Below, one piece after another: positions 39,547 through 51,600 of a stretch of 64,000 nucleotides of DNA. The position numbers and the translations under genes were made by a program. This DNA comes from Phoenix dactylifera (Eukaryota > Streptophyta > Magnoliopsida > Arecales > Arecaceae), in the NCBI RefSeq assembly GCF_009389715.1, contig NC_052399.1, positions 14,883,646-14,947,645 on the forward strand, given 5' to 3'. How positions within the stretch are numbered: position 1 is the stretch's first letter; each line of letters begins with the position of its first letter. The notes beneath the pieces were generated by a model. That model was not told where the DNA came from. It was given only the letters and a program-made list of their open reading frames with translations, and made no database searches.

Positions 39547-40637
39547 ATGGCAAGAAAAGTTGAAGCATCTCCCTCTCTCCTACTTTTCTCTCTTCCACTG
39601 CTCCTGCTTGCAGGTAATTACTTTACTGTTGGAATTCTTATTCTCCCTAGAAATCTAGCATGCAAAAACATGGCGCCATTGGTGTGATTTTTTCTTTCTT
39701 CCTTTTTTCTTTCTTTGAGCAAACATCAATGTGGAAGATTGGTGTGAGGAAGTAAATTGGCTCTCGCGTAAATATATAACTGAAATTGATTGCCTTTTGA
39801 TTCTTATGACTGGGCTCGCAAATGGCTGGCTGCTCACTTACTCTTCTTTTGTTGAACGCCCATCTTTAGGCTTTCTTCTGATGTAGATACTTTTGGGTTT
39901 CTACAGGATGCTAATTAGATTATTCGCTGTTCTTATATTCAGGAAACAAAGTTATATTCTTGTTGATCTTATAATCCATCATTTTTTTTCTTTTCGTTTC
40001 CTTCTTTTCAAAAATCTAGTTCCTTCAAGCTTTCAATCTGTTAAGCATCTTCGTAATTCTCTGCCTCTGACATTCTTTAACAGGGGAAACAGTACAGTTG
40101 GTGCAAGGACAGGTAATTATAATTATCATATAAAAGCTTACATACATGCTCTGATATTGTTATCATGCAAGCATTCTACCCGTAAACAGAAGAGGAGGAA
40201 CAAAAAGTGACAAGATTGATTTGTAAGCTTTCATCCTCTTGCAGACAACTTGGTGCGTTGCAAAGCCTTCATCCGATGATGCCACTCTGCTAGCAAACAT
40301 CAATTATGCGTGCTCTCAGGTGGACTGCAGTATACTGCAAAGAGGCTGCCCATGCTTCTACCCAGATAACCTCATGTCCCATGCTTCCATAGCCATGAAC
40401 CTGTACTACCAATGCAGGGGCAGGAACAACTGGAATTGTCACTTTAAGAATTCAGGGCTTGTCACAACGACTGATCCAAGTAAATTACCAGACCGACTAT
40501 ATCGGATTTCTCTGGCAGAGTCCTTTTTTACTTGCACACCAGCTGACCACTCAAACTGACTTCCAGCAAAATAAATCAAATTTAATCTTGTCTTCATGTC
40601 ACCTCTTGCAGGTTTTGGTAGCTGTGCTTATGACTAA
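39547..40637 (+). CDS. Secreted X8/CBM43 domain protein (callose-binding-like)
   Basis: Small apoplastic protein with one X8 (CBM43) beta-1,3-glucan-binding domain, as in plasmodesmata callose-binding proteins and the tails of plant glucan endo-1,3-beta-glucosidases. Four exons: 39547-39613, 40084-40112 (29 nt), 40245-40479 and 40612-40637. They give 118 aa in consistent phase. Residues 1-23 are a signal peptide (MARKVEASPSLLLFSLPLLLLAG). The mature chain begins about ETVQLVQGQ and the X8 domain runs from TTWCVAKPSS to the C-terminus. It holds the conserved Cys pattern (WC, AC, DC, GCPC, QC, NC, SC), FYPDNLMSHASIAMNLYYQ, and a terminal TTDPSFGSCAYD restored only by splicing exon 4. No GPI-anchor signal or catalytic domain. 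Reading straight through exon 3 would give an alternative C-terminus (stop 40559) lacking the last conserved Cys, so the spliced form is preferred. Confidence 0.92.
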
Positions 40638-41671
40638 CGCAAAACCAAGATGACAGCAGCCCCCTTAAACCAGTACATTCCAGCAGCAGTGTCATTCATT
40701 TGTATCGATTGTTTCTAATGATCGAAGAAGAAGTTGTTGCTGTCTTGCTATCAGAGAAATATATAATCGGATCAATGAATATTGCACATTGTGATCATCT
40801 CTTCTGGCATTTTCTCCTTTGCTCGTTTACTTTTGCATGCCTTATTTTCATTCACGAATTATAGTTTATTCACGTAATAATGGACTAAAGAGAGCATATG
40901 CTTCCTGGGATACAGTTTCTCTCCGAAATTGGCCAGTGAATGTGGCAATGATGTCAAATGTTCATGAAAGCCATGGGGATGTCGTTGATTGATTAGCATG
41001 CCCACAACCATGCTTAATAGAATGCATGGACATGTCATCGCCTTTTCTTTACCAGAACGTTGATTTTGTCTCGACAAATTTTAAATCTGACAATTGCCTG
41101 GCAGTGTTCAGATGGCAAGTGGAATAAAATTGCACCCATGATTCCACTAATTTGACTGGATCCGTGGACAGTGCTGTCCATGCTCTAGCTAGCCATGTTC
41201 TTGGCCTGATGAGGATTGAGAACTGGCACAGAGGACTCGAGCCGAGCTCACGTTCAGTGCAGCTTGATTCATCTATTTTAATATTTTTACTGAATGACTC
41301 CTTACTTTATTATCATCTTATCATATCTTTTTTTAATATGATAATATCAGTATATGGTACACAAACTCTCGATTTAAATGCCGAGACCATGTCAGCAGAT
41401 TGTCCTCTAGATAATTCAAGTAAGGTTACCGGCCAATTATATTAAGCAGTGGGGAACTATAGGCCTCTGTTTCGAGCATATGGATCAGGATGAGATCTCT
41501 GCTGCATCATTACAAAGTGATATGGGGGCAGCTGTGCGGAGTAAACTGTAGGGCTCTTGAACCAGTCATTCTTGTATGACCTCTGCTCAGCTCAGAGAAA
41601 ACAGGTGATTTAAGACAAAGAAGTTCATCGATGAAACTCGATGTCAGAACTAAGATTGCCATTTGAACTAC

Positions 41672-41868
41672 AGGCATGTTTGGTTCGTAACCGAAATGGA
41701 AATCAGAATAGATATATCCCTGACGTATTTGGCCCATAACCGGAATCGAAATGGAATAGATAATTTAAAACATATCACCCCTCCCCGCTCTAAACGAAAC
41801 GGCTGGAATGAGAGTCACACATTTCTATTCTTATCCCAAAGTCTAAATCCCTCCAACCAAATATGCCT
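41672..41868. mobile_element. MITE-like element, ~197 bp
   Basis: Termini AGGCATGTTTGGTT and AACCAAATATGCCT are inverted repeats with one mismatch. Subterminal ATCAGAATAGATAT has a counterpart on the other arm. Non-coding. The target duplication is unclear. Confidence 0.55.
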
Positions 41869-44535
41869 TTAAAGATGCAGAACATCACATCCCTAGAACA
41901 TGTTACTACAGCAATGTTCTAACAGTAACTTCCAGTAGAAACCAAAATGATTGCCCAGCAAATCTTATGTGAGATCTAGTTTCATTTTCTTTCAACTGTT
42001 AATTATGTTCATTATAAATCTTGTAGACGTTCACAGTCACTACTCTAGATCAACCCACGCCAACAACTATAGAAGAGGTACGTTCATCCCTAGATATCAT
42101 AAAATACTTATGTACAGCACCCACAACAACGTTACTCCCAATATGAGAAGTTTAATATCAACAACGTAAGCATAACTGAGTTAAACGGTGAACAATCTTC
42201 TATGAACTATCATGTACTTGCAAGTAAACACTTAATAAGTGGTTGGAATGCTACATACAAGCACGAGCTTCCAAATGATATGAACTGCTTGTTCTATGGT
42301 AGGATCCTATCCATTATTTAAAACCTAACCTGATATTCTCCTACACAATGGTTGAAGTTAGTATGCGTCATAGAAATATCTTTGATCACTAGCCATCATG
42401 AGTTTAAGAAGTCAACTGATGGCAAAATGTAATTGAACAAACTCGCGACAAATGCCTTGTGACACATCCGATAAATGAAAAAGAAGATGGATCCTTTATA
42501 GGAGTTACTTGATGTTAAATAGGAGACAGATGATATGATTTGCTCATATCTCTCAAACCAACCAAAAACATTAAAACAGATAAATTGGAGATGAAACTAA
42601 AACTAGAAAGTAATACAGTAAAACTACTTGTAATATGAAATGAAAGAAATATTGTAAAACAATCTCAGCTTTCAAAAATATCGTACACAACAACATCCAA
42701 AGACCATTAAAAATCACAGAAGGAAATGCTTTTTACATTGGAGGCGAGCAGAACCACCCTAGCAAAACCTCTTCTGCAGAAAGGATTTGCCCTAGAAGTC
42801 TTTCTTGAGCTTGCCTCCTACCCAAGTCAATGAGGTAACAACCGAATAAAAAATTCCAGAACTATAAGAGTCAGTACATGCCAATCTTTAGCAAGAGAAA
42901 ATGGCGCTAACGTCCATGCGTATTTTGACTATAGCTCTTTCTAATATGTTTATAGTAAAGATGTATGAATTAGCAGTTTATCTGATTATATGCATATTTT
43001 TATGTGAATGAGTGAATTTAATCTACAAATTTCTGAACACTCTCTCCAGAGAGTGCTACAAATGTTCAGAAAATACTAACAGCAAACCTCTTTCTATTTT
43101 ACTGCTAATTAAAGATGATCATAAGTCCAATCTGAGTGATGGTTGATGCATTATAAATTAGAAAATTGTTTGCAAGGGTAATTTATGAAACAATATATTA
43201 AAACCAAATGTGCCTTTCTCCTCCTGGAAAATGTATGTCATGCTATTTTTCTCTGCTTCTTTTAATATCCGGCATGGTAGTTAAAGGCATTTTAACAATA
43301 ACTTCATCAACTAAATAGTAAACATATATTCAGAAAATAAGAGAAAAATCAATTTATGGATTATTATATTATCTTGATACGATAAATCCTAACTTTAATC
43401 AATGGCGTCATATCAAAATGACAACTAGATAGGGGTCAGACTCCAGAATCAAGGTAGTATAATGCTAGTTTATAAAACTTTCAGACACGGATCGATATAC
43501 CATATGCTAAAGCCATCAAAGCATGGAAAGGTCTTAATAGACTGGATAAAGTGAATTCTGGTTTTAAGGCAATGCTGTTTCTCTCATCATTTACACAACA
43601 AAATAATGCAGCACCACATGGCAGATCATAATGTGATTTTTCCTATGATTATCGGGTCTTGATTTGAAGCTCATGAATTTCCACATAACCCACACTTCCA
43701 TGGGAGTAATACTACACATATTGGCTTGAGAAGTTCTTAAGCAGAAGACAAGGCACTCAGCTGGCAGAATGAATATCGTTTGTCATTCCTTAGCCAGGAT
43801 ATGGGGCGTAAACAGCTCAGATATGACAAAACTGATCAACCAGAAGCATGAAAATGAGGTCATATGCTTGTTATGATAGCTAAGTGAGGATGCAATAATA
43901 GCATGTATCAGGTCCTTTTGGTGCCTGAGCAGTCAAACCCATTATATTACTTGCTCACACAGATGAAGCTTCTATTCTTATGGCATGAGTAGGACAAATA
44001 AGCCTGCAGACACAAGTTATATTCAGGACAACCTTTAATCAGAAAAATCCAGTACTGGCAACTAAAAGAAACTTCAGAAACAAGTTAGTTAACTAGGATG
44101 ATTAGCAAGACTGTGCCATGATGTAACAAAAACTAAATCAAGGTCGATAATGCCAAATTGATGAGAGATACATGAAAGTTTTTCTTTCTCTGCACAAAAG
44201 GATTAGTTTACACAGATCAGGAAAATGAAGCATCAGAATATTTATAGCAAGATGGAGACAGATAAACTTTTCTTTGAACCCCAAGTCTTAATTTATAGCG
44301 CAGAAGATGTGACAATCCTTTGTGAGTTCGAATACCATATCTATGTATTTAAATTCAAGTAACACTCAGACTAGCTTGAGAAGAAGGAAGTTAGGGAGAT
44401 GGCATAGTTGATGGCCTGATGCAACTTTAGCCTTAACATCTGAAACATGTGTGAGAGTTTGTTTTCAAGTGAAAATAGTTAACCCTTTAAAATTTTACTG
44501 AAATGTGTGTGAGTGCAAGCTTTTTTTCCACCCGG

Positions 44536-44536
<1 letters not shown>

Positions 44537-44577
<41 letters not shown>
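44537..44577. repeat. Poly-G homopolymer, 41 bp
   Basis: Forty-one consecutive G preceded by CCACCCGGC. Exceptional for an AT-rich plant context; could be real or a sequencing/assembly artefact. Confidence 0.9.
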
Positions 44578-44579
<2 letters not shown>

Positions 44580-45191
44580 TATCTATGGATTTGTTAATTA
44601 GCGAATATTTATCAAAGTTAAACTCCCATTATGCAATGGAATGCCCATTAATCACATGATGGACTGGCTAGGAAATTTTGGAATTTCTTGCTTAGCATCA
44701 TGCCACAGTGTCATACTCAAAAAGGAGTTTTGTTGATCACATTGGCACTTCAGACTAATTTTCTAGTTTTCTTCTGTCTCCAGGTTGTGGTTAGCCTGCT
44801 AGATCTTGTTGGGTAATAGAGATCCTATGCGCACTTAAGCACTAGTTTTGTTGCGTCCCAGGGTGATGGTTAGCCTACTAAATCTTGCTGGGTCACGATG
44901 TAGTAACTCCTAGGCTTTCATAATTTCTAGTTTCTTCTAAATTTACTGGGGACTATAAGGACTCACCGGTTATACCAGATTTTAGATCTAGAACAAGGTC
45001 ATGTGGTGTCCTAGGTTAAGGAGAAGCATGACAGACTAAGTGCATGGCATGTACTTAAGATTCACTGTGATAATGAAACGAAAAAGCTAACCATTCATTA
45101 AAAGGTGTGAAGAAAATAAATGCTTCTTTTGTTAGGTATTCTTTTGATGAAGATGACCTAAAGTCTAAGACCCCATTTGAGGGATGTTGCA

Positions 45192-45480
45192 TGTGCGGGG
45201 ACTCGTATAGGCATGGGTTCCCACATTGGTGTGTTAGGGTGGTCTTGGGTAGTTAAGCAAGGTGAAGGACCCAACAAGTACCTTTATGACTAGCCTTCTT
45301 GGGTAAGGTCCCAAGTCATTATAAATGATATTAAAGCTGAACCAACCCATGATCCATGTGGTCTAGGGGACACTGCAACATAAACTTTTCTAGGATTGAC
45401 CTCCAGCCTGTTATAGTGTTTCTATTTCTCATTGGACCACCCTTCCTTGGTAAGGATGTCAAAGCTTAAAGGAGAAGAGC
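45192..45480 (+). mobile_element. Decayed TRIM fragment (LTR plus internal domain)
   Basis: LTR about 45192-45323 (TGTGCGGGGACTCG...GGTTCCCACATTGG...AAGTCATTATA). It is followed by a PBS-like TGATATTAAAGC at 45326-45337 and an internal domain (CCCATGATCCATGTGGTCTAGGGGACAC). The 3' LTR is not convincingly present. Confidence 0.6.
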
Positions 45481-45621
45481 ATGCGACGGATCCCATATCA
45501 AGCGTGAGTACTTAAGGAGTGTCTTTGATCCCACATTAACAAAAACATGCCAATAATGAATTAAGAGTAAAGGCCTTACCTTAGGAAGTCGGGAATAATG
45601 AATTAGGGGACAGCCCTTAGA

Positions 45622-48600
45622 TCAAGAAGATATCCATTGATCTGGTAATGATGATTTGAATACTTGGAGTAATGCTAATCTCTGTCTCTTGCCCAACTTG
45701 CAACTTGTGTAGCCCTTAGAAATTCCACCCTTCAGTGTTTCACAGCCACATTCTACAGCTTTTCTTCTCAGAGAACACAAGGAAGCAGATGCCTCGGTTA
45801 TAGCAGCAATGTCCTCTGTACTATGGTCAGGGTGATCATCTTTCAATATCTGCCTGGAGGTTTCAATTGACAACCCATGGGGTTCTTTATTCTCCTCCTC
45901 TATGGTTCCGGATTCTTCTGGCAACGTCCTTTCAGTATCTTCCTTGCTGCCACTTCCCCACCATCTGACACAAACAGATGACAAGCCATTTGCTGGAAAT
46001 CCATATTTGAATTCATCCATGAAGGTAGGAATGCCTCTATACTGGATCATATTGGGCCAAGTAGTTTGTGAAAACTTATTTCCTTGTGATTGCAGAACAT
46101 GTCCTGGCATGGGAACTCCTTGCTGCAATTTTAATGCTCCTTGTGTGACACTTGGTGCTCTGTTCTGAACTTGATTGCCACTAAATTTAAAACAAGACAG
46201 GATTAGGCAAGAGGAAAGAACCACACATCATCTGAGCCATCTAATCTTCACAAATAAATCAACAGCAACAAACAACCACACATTTTTCAACAAAAGAAGA
46301 AAAAAAAACCTGTACATCTTCAACTAACAGAAGTGGCTCACATCAATCTGTACATTGCAGTGCACCAACAAGAAAGCACCACGGTCCACCATGAACCCAC
46401 AGAGGTATGATACTTTAGATGTTATTGTAATAAAAAAAAAGAGAAAAGGCAAATGATAAGGTGAAGCATAAGGATTGCCAAGCTAAAACATATCAATTTC
46501 TTGATGCAGACGAGTGATCTGGTGTATTCATCTGCAGAAGCATATCAGCTAACGAGCTGCGAACCAAATGGACCAACTGACTTCTTAATGGATTCTCTTA
46601 ATGATCCAGCTTTTCTAGCTGTTATCCTAGAAAGTGTTTCTTTTTTACAATCTTTATTTCTTTTCATTTCATTGCTCTCAACTAAGATCCTTCTTGGTTT
46701 CATATAACTGAATTTGTTGCAATTTAATTTACTGATCTATCATGTAATTTGACATAGTTCAACATCCAACATGTAACCATAACTACTGACTCAACTACAG
46801 CATTTTGGCCTATACAGCAAAAGAGATTGTAGGTTGAACTACAAAAGTTTTCAAGTGACGGTTGTTACACCAAAGCAATAAGGATTAGTACCATACAGTT
46901 TCATAATTTTATATAATGATATACGGATCTTAATATATATTATATTTTACCATTACTATTAATAAGGGTATTATTTTACCATAATACCCTTATTAATTTT
47001 ACCATTACTATTAATAAGGGTATTATTTGATATATTACTTCACATATTATATTTTATCATTGCAATGGAGAAAATTGTTATAACAGAAAATTATATTAGT
47101 AATATAATAATAACAATATTAAAAAATATGCTATATACATTTATAACCAATATTTTAAGGTATAAGTACATGTTAGTATGTATACTACTATTAATATTAT
47201 AAAATCATAATAGTAGCAAATGCATTATCATGATAAATTTATATAATATAAAATATAATGGGTTAAGTTCTAGTCACATCTAGTGTAACTCTTATAGATT
47301 TACATCTTTTTTTGAATTGGATGATAGGGGTCCGACCTCACTAAGTCAAGCCATTGGATTCAAGGTTTGCCATCTCGGTATCGGTGTAGGTACGATCCGC
47401 ATAGGCAAAGCAGACCAAGTATCGGTACGGTACAAAATTGCATACCAGTTCGGTATTGGTACCGTATGGTACGTCCGGTATGGTACGATACCAACTGATA
47501 TAGCAAACTGTGATAAAATTTGGTCTACTACCTCTAAACTGCTTACACACTAAAAATCATATAATTTGAAGATCCCTATCCTATATATCAAGTGGTCAAA
47601 AACTAAAAAAATTCATATGAAACAATACCTATTATTTGACCACTTAATTAATAGGCTAACAGTTTCCAAATCACATGATTTTCGGTATGCCTATTAGACT
47701 ATACCTTAAAATGGATCAAAGTTTCATGTCAAATGGGCAAGTTGGAACACCCTTGTCTTTCTCACTGGTGCCCAAATTCCAAGCTACAAGTTTCAATAGG
47801 TTCTGATTTAGCTGTTTATTTCCAACATCATATTCACCATTTATAAAGTTATTTGTTGCATTAAATTACTTGAAATAATTGAGAATACTTTTTGGATGAT
47901 CATTTATATAATTTGTTTCGAAAAATATAATTTTACTGGCTAACATGTCATTTTGTAGATTAAAGTAAATCCACAAAATAAAGTTAACTGTTTCTTTAAT
48001 TTACCTTTTATTTCCTTTGATTTTTCTAACATATTGCAAATTTTTTAGTCATATGTACATATAATCCTATTTTAATATATTTTTTCAATATAATTCATCT
48101 AGGTACCAACACTCTACTAATTGTATGCAGTCCTCTGACCATCTACATACTGCAGTTGCTTGCTACAACACTTTCATCACATAGCTATATTGTCAGATTT
48201 ATTATTACAAGTTACAGTCACATGTAGCTAATACATATTGAGTATACAGAAAGTGGGTTTCACTGCAGTAAAATAAGAATAACATCTAATAGTTTGAAAG
48301 CACCTAGTTTTAGAAAAAATGAGTTCTATGATGGTTAGTACACAAGAAATTGGAGAAGTAATATGAAGCACTTAAACTAATTGAAAATTTGCCCTTTGTT
48401 TGCCTATTTTAGTTTTCTTAGAACAAAAGGAAATACTTTTCTTACTCTCTCTAAATATTCTTTTCTAATCCTTCTGGCCATCTTTAATGACTTGACCAAA
48501 CAAATTATTAAAATGAGAGATTGTCCATTTATCTAAACTCTTGATCATAACAGTTGATATGGGATCAGTTAATATAATTCTAAAAGGTTGTTAAACAATG

Positions 48601-51600
48601 TTGCTACCCTTCAATATAATTTAATTAGGGGGATAAAGTACTAAGCATAAGAACTTAGGGAAATAAAATAAAATGGTGGGAGATAAATTTAGCCCCTACT
48701 AGTAGAGCATATTTAGTTATCCATGATTGGTGCAAAACTTTTTAGCATCAATATGACAAAGAAAAGAAACAGCATTCTTTTAGTTCTCTTTATTGTTTCG
48801 GAAGAAAGATCTCCTCGTGATTCATATATTTTCAGAAAAATATATTTTTAATAGATAGGAAAATTTTCAATAATGAACCAGTGTGCTACATTGTAATGTG
48901 TATCATTCTAAGAACTGTCGGGACGAGCACGAAATGAATAAAAGATACTAACTTGACAAAGCAGCCATGTACAGACAAAAATATGTTGCACTATGTAAAG
49001 CATCATCAGATACAAATAAAAATGAAGGATTTTTTTGCACTAAAACAGTAAGGCAACTTTGCTCACAAGGTTGTTGATGATGAACCAACCGACATTGAAG
49101 GCATCACTTTTGAAACATCAGTTCTTTGGTTTGCTATCTTTGGCAACTCAGCTAGCTCTTTAGTTCTCTCTCTTTCAGCATCCTTTCTGATATCTTCCAC
49201 AGTCTTCCCAGCAAGAAACTAAAGAACATGAAGTTTATAAGTTGCAATACCATAAAAAAGTTTTTTTTAAAAAGGAACATTGTACACCATCAAACATGGC
49301 TCTCAAGAACCAATAGAGCTGCAACAGCTGATGACATGACTGTCATATGCCAAAGAGAGCTTTAGGAGTGGGAGCTATAAAAAGATTTACCATAAAGGAA
49401 AGAGCAAGAAATCATCGAGAATCTTTTTCTAGAAAGCTTTTCTCTACTATTATGTTAATAAGCAAGTCGATGCTCATTTGGTCTAACTGAAATTTGGTTT
49501 GAGATCATGCTGAAGATGCTCATCAGTAGCAGCTAAAATTTCAGATTAAGTGGATCAATTTCATTAAAATCTTTGTCGCATCTTATGTGCCTTTTAGCTG
49601 ATCTAACAGCAAATAGAGTCCTATTGTTGGAACAGATGGTATATGCGTAACCCTAGTGTTCCTTTTATTTTATCAGTTTGAATGATCACTTTTTTCAAAG
49701 AAGTGGAACAAAATCAAAAGAACATAATGAGAAAGGTGATCTGTCCCTCTTTAGCATGATGAGACCCACTCATATGATCATGAACTGAATTATACAAGGT
49801 TTTTGATCTTACCTCTAATCTTGATCTGACTCCCACTTTGATTCTGATTTCATTCAAGATATTAACAATGATCTCAAATATTTACCAATTTCGTTATGAC
49901 CAAATGTATACACAAAAGTTTATGTGTGTATCCTTATAAATTATATAGGGTGTTGAAATGGTTAAAAGGAATCAAAGGAAATAAAAATTATAGATGGAAT
50001 GTATGAAGAAATTATTTGTATCAAGTATTCTAAGTTTCTAGACGATGTATCGTTTACTTCTAAGCAATATATGTCTTGCATCAGAATCAGGGTTCATCCA
50101 GGACCGATTAGACTTTGTTAAGCATCAAAATGTCTCTAATTTATGTAGAAAGTACGATGAATCTTCTAGGAAAAGTTAGATAAATCAGCATTGGTTGAAT
50201 AGAAAAGAATTCAATTGTCAAGCTTGCCCGAGAATATCGCATCATAAATAGAAGTTCTACCTAAAGCACATCTCTCTCTCACTGTTGTCTATCAAGTTAT
50301 GTACATGTGCATGTGTCTACATATGTAATTTTGTATGATGCACACATATGACATACCTCTTAGCTACTAAACCATGAGGGCATACGGGTATGGGATAGGG
50401 AAAGAAAAGCATTCCGAAAAGGAAAAAGAAAGGAACAGAGAAAGTTCTTAGAAAGCAAGACTCCAGAGAGGGGGCATCTTAGGTAAACATTCCAGCTAGT
50501 AAGTAATATAAAATAACTAAGAAAGTTTATTTTCATGTTATTTACAAAAACATAGCATTTTAAAAGAAGTCCATTTTACAATTATGGCCATAGAAGATGG
50601 AAAATACTTAAAAAATTTCTATGCATTTGTAACCCACAATCGGCATGGGATGATGTTCCTAAACAAGAAATAGTGCAGTACTGGATACAAATAAAATACA
50701 TCTTATGTATTGACACACCTTACGATATGGCCACCTTATAATACCATTTTCACGACATATCCTCTTCAATGCACTAGTACAAACACCTGCAAAAAGCGAA
50801 TTATTCAAACTGCATAATATATAACACAGAGATATCATTTAACATAACACAACAAGCTTCCTTCCCATCATTTTGGGATCTACAGTTGAATTACAACATT
50901 TTGGAAAGAGAAACTCTCACAAAAAAAATCCGCAGTTGAATAGTAGATGAACCTTGAAACAATGCACAACTTCATGCCAATATTTTCAGATAGACACTAA
51001 GTTTGTTTATGGACAAATAAACATAAACATAACCAGAAAGCAATTGTCCCAACTACTCGAGGTTGGGATGGAACAACAACAGAATTATGGAATAAATCAA
51101 CAGAAACAAAAAAAGTACTCCTGTTCCATCAACTATCTTCTTTCAGACAGCAAAGTAAATCCAACCTTCTACAAACTCTAATTGCACTATATATATCAAA
51201 TTAGGCTTCCCTCATAAAGTTAAATCAGCATCCATTTTACAAGCTAGTAAACAAATATATATATGAATATTCTATTATACTTGTAATGTTGCCTATACAA
51301 CCTCAAAAATGCAGTGGCTCAATGGCAGGCCTAGTAGACTAGGCAAGCACCTAATGTTAATGAGGATAAATTGATTAAAATGGATATGTTTTCGATATAA
51401 ATAAAAAGAGTTAGTACAAAGAGGATGAGACAGGGAAAACAAGAGATTTTGTTTTGGGGGTTGGGGGGGGGGGGTGTTGTATTGAGGTGGAGAAAGTTGT
51501 TCTACACACTAATTTGTTATTAATATAATGCCTGTCTTTTTGCTGCAAATTTCGAAATGAATCAAATTAAAATTCAATCAGTGACTTGGTGGGTCTGGGC

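Larger units (their letters stand above)
40640..45191. other. Intergenic region without protein genes
   Basis: AT-rich. It holds a MITE-like element (41672-41868), a long poly-G tract (44537-44577), a ~79-bp imperfect direct repeat (about 44763-44900, ctagtttt...ttagcctRctaRatcttg) and a TRIM remnant from 45192. No RNA gene recognised. The RWP-RK 3'UTR is expected below 45622. Confidence 0.5.

Noticed and set aside
40480-40559. Read-through C-terminus of the X8 protein
   Set aside because: Splicing to 40612-40637 restores the conserved TDPSFGSCAYD end and final Cys, with good splice sites and phase.
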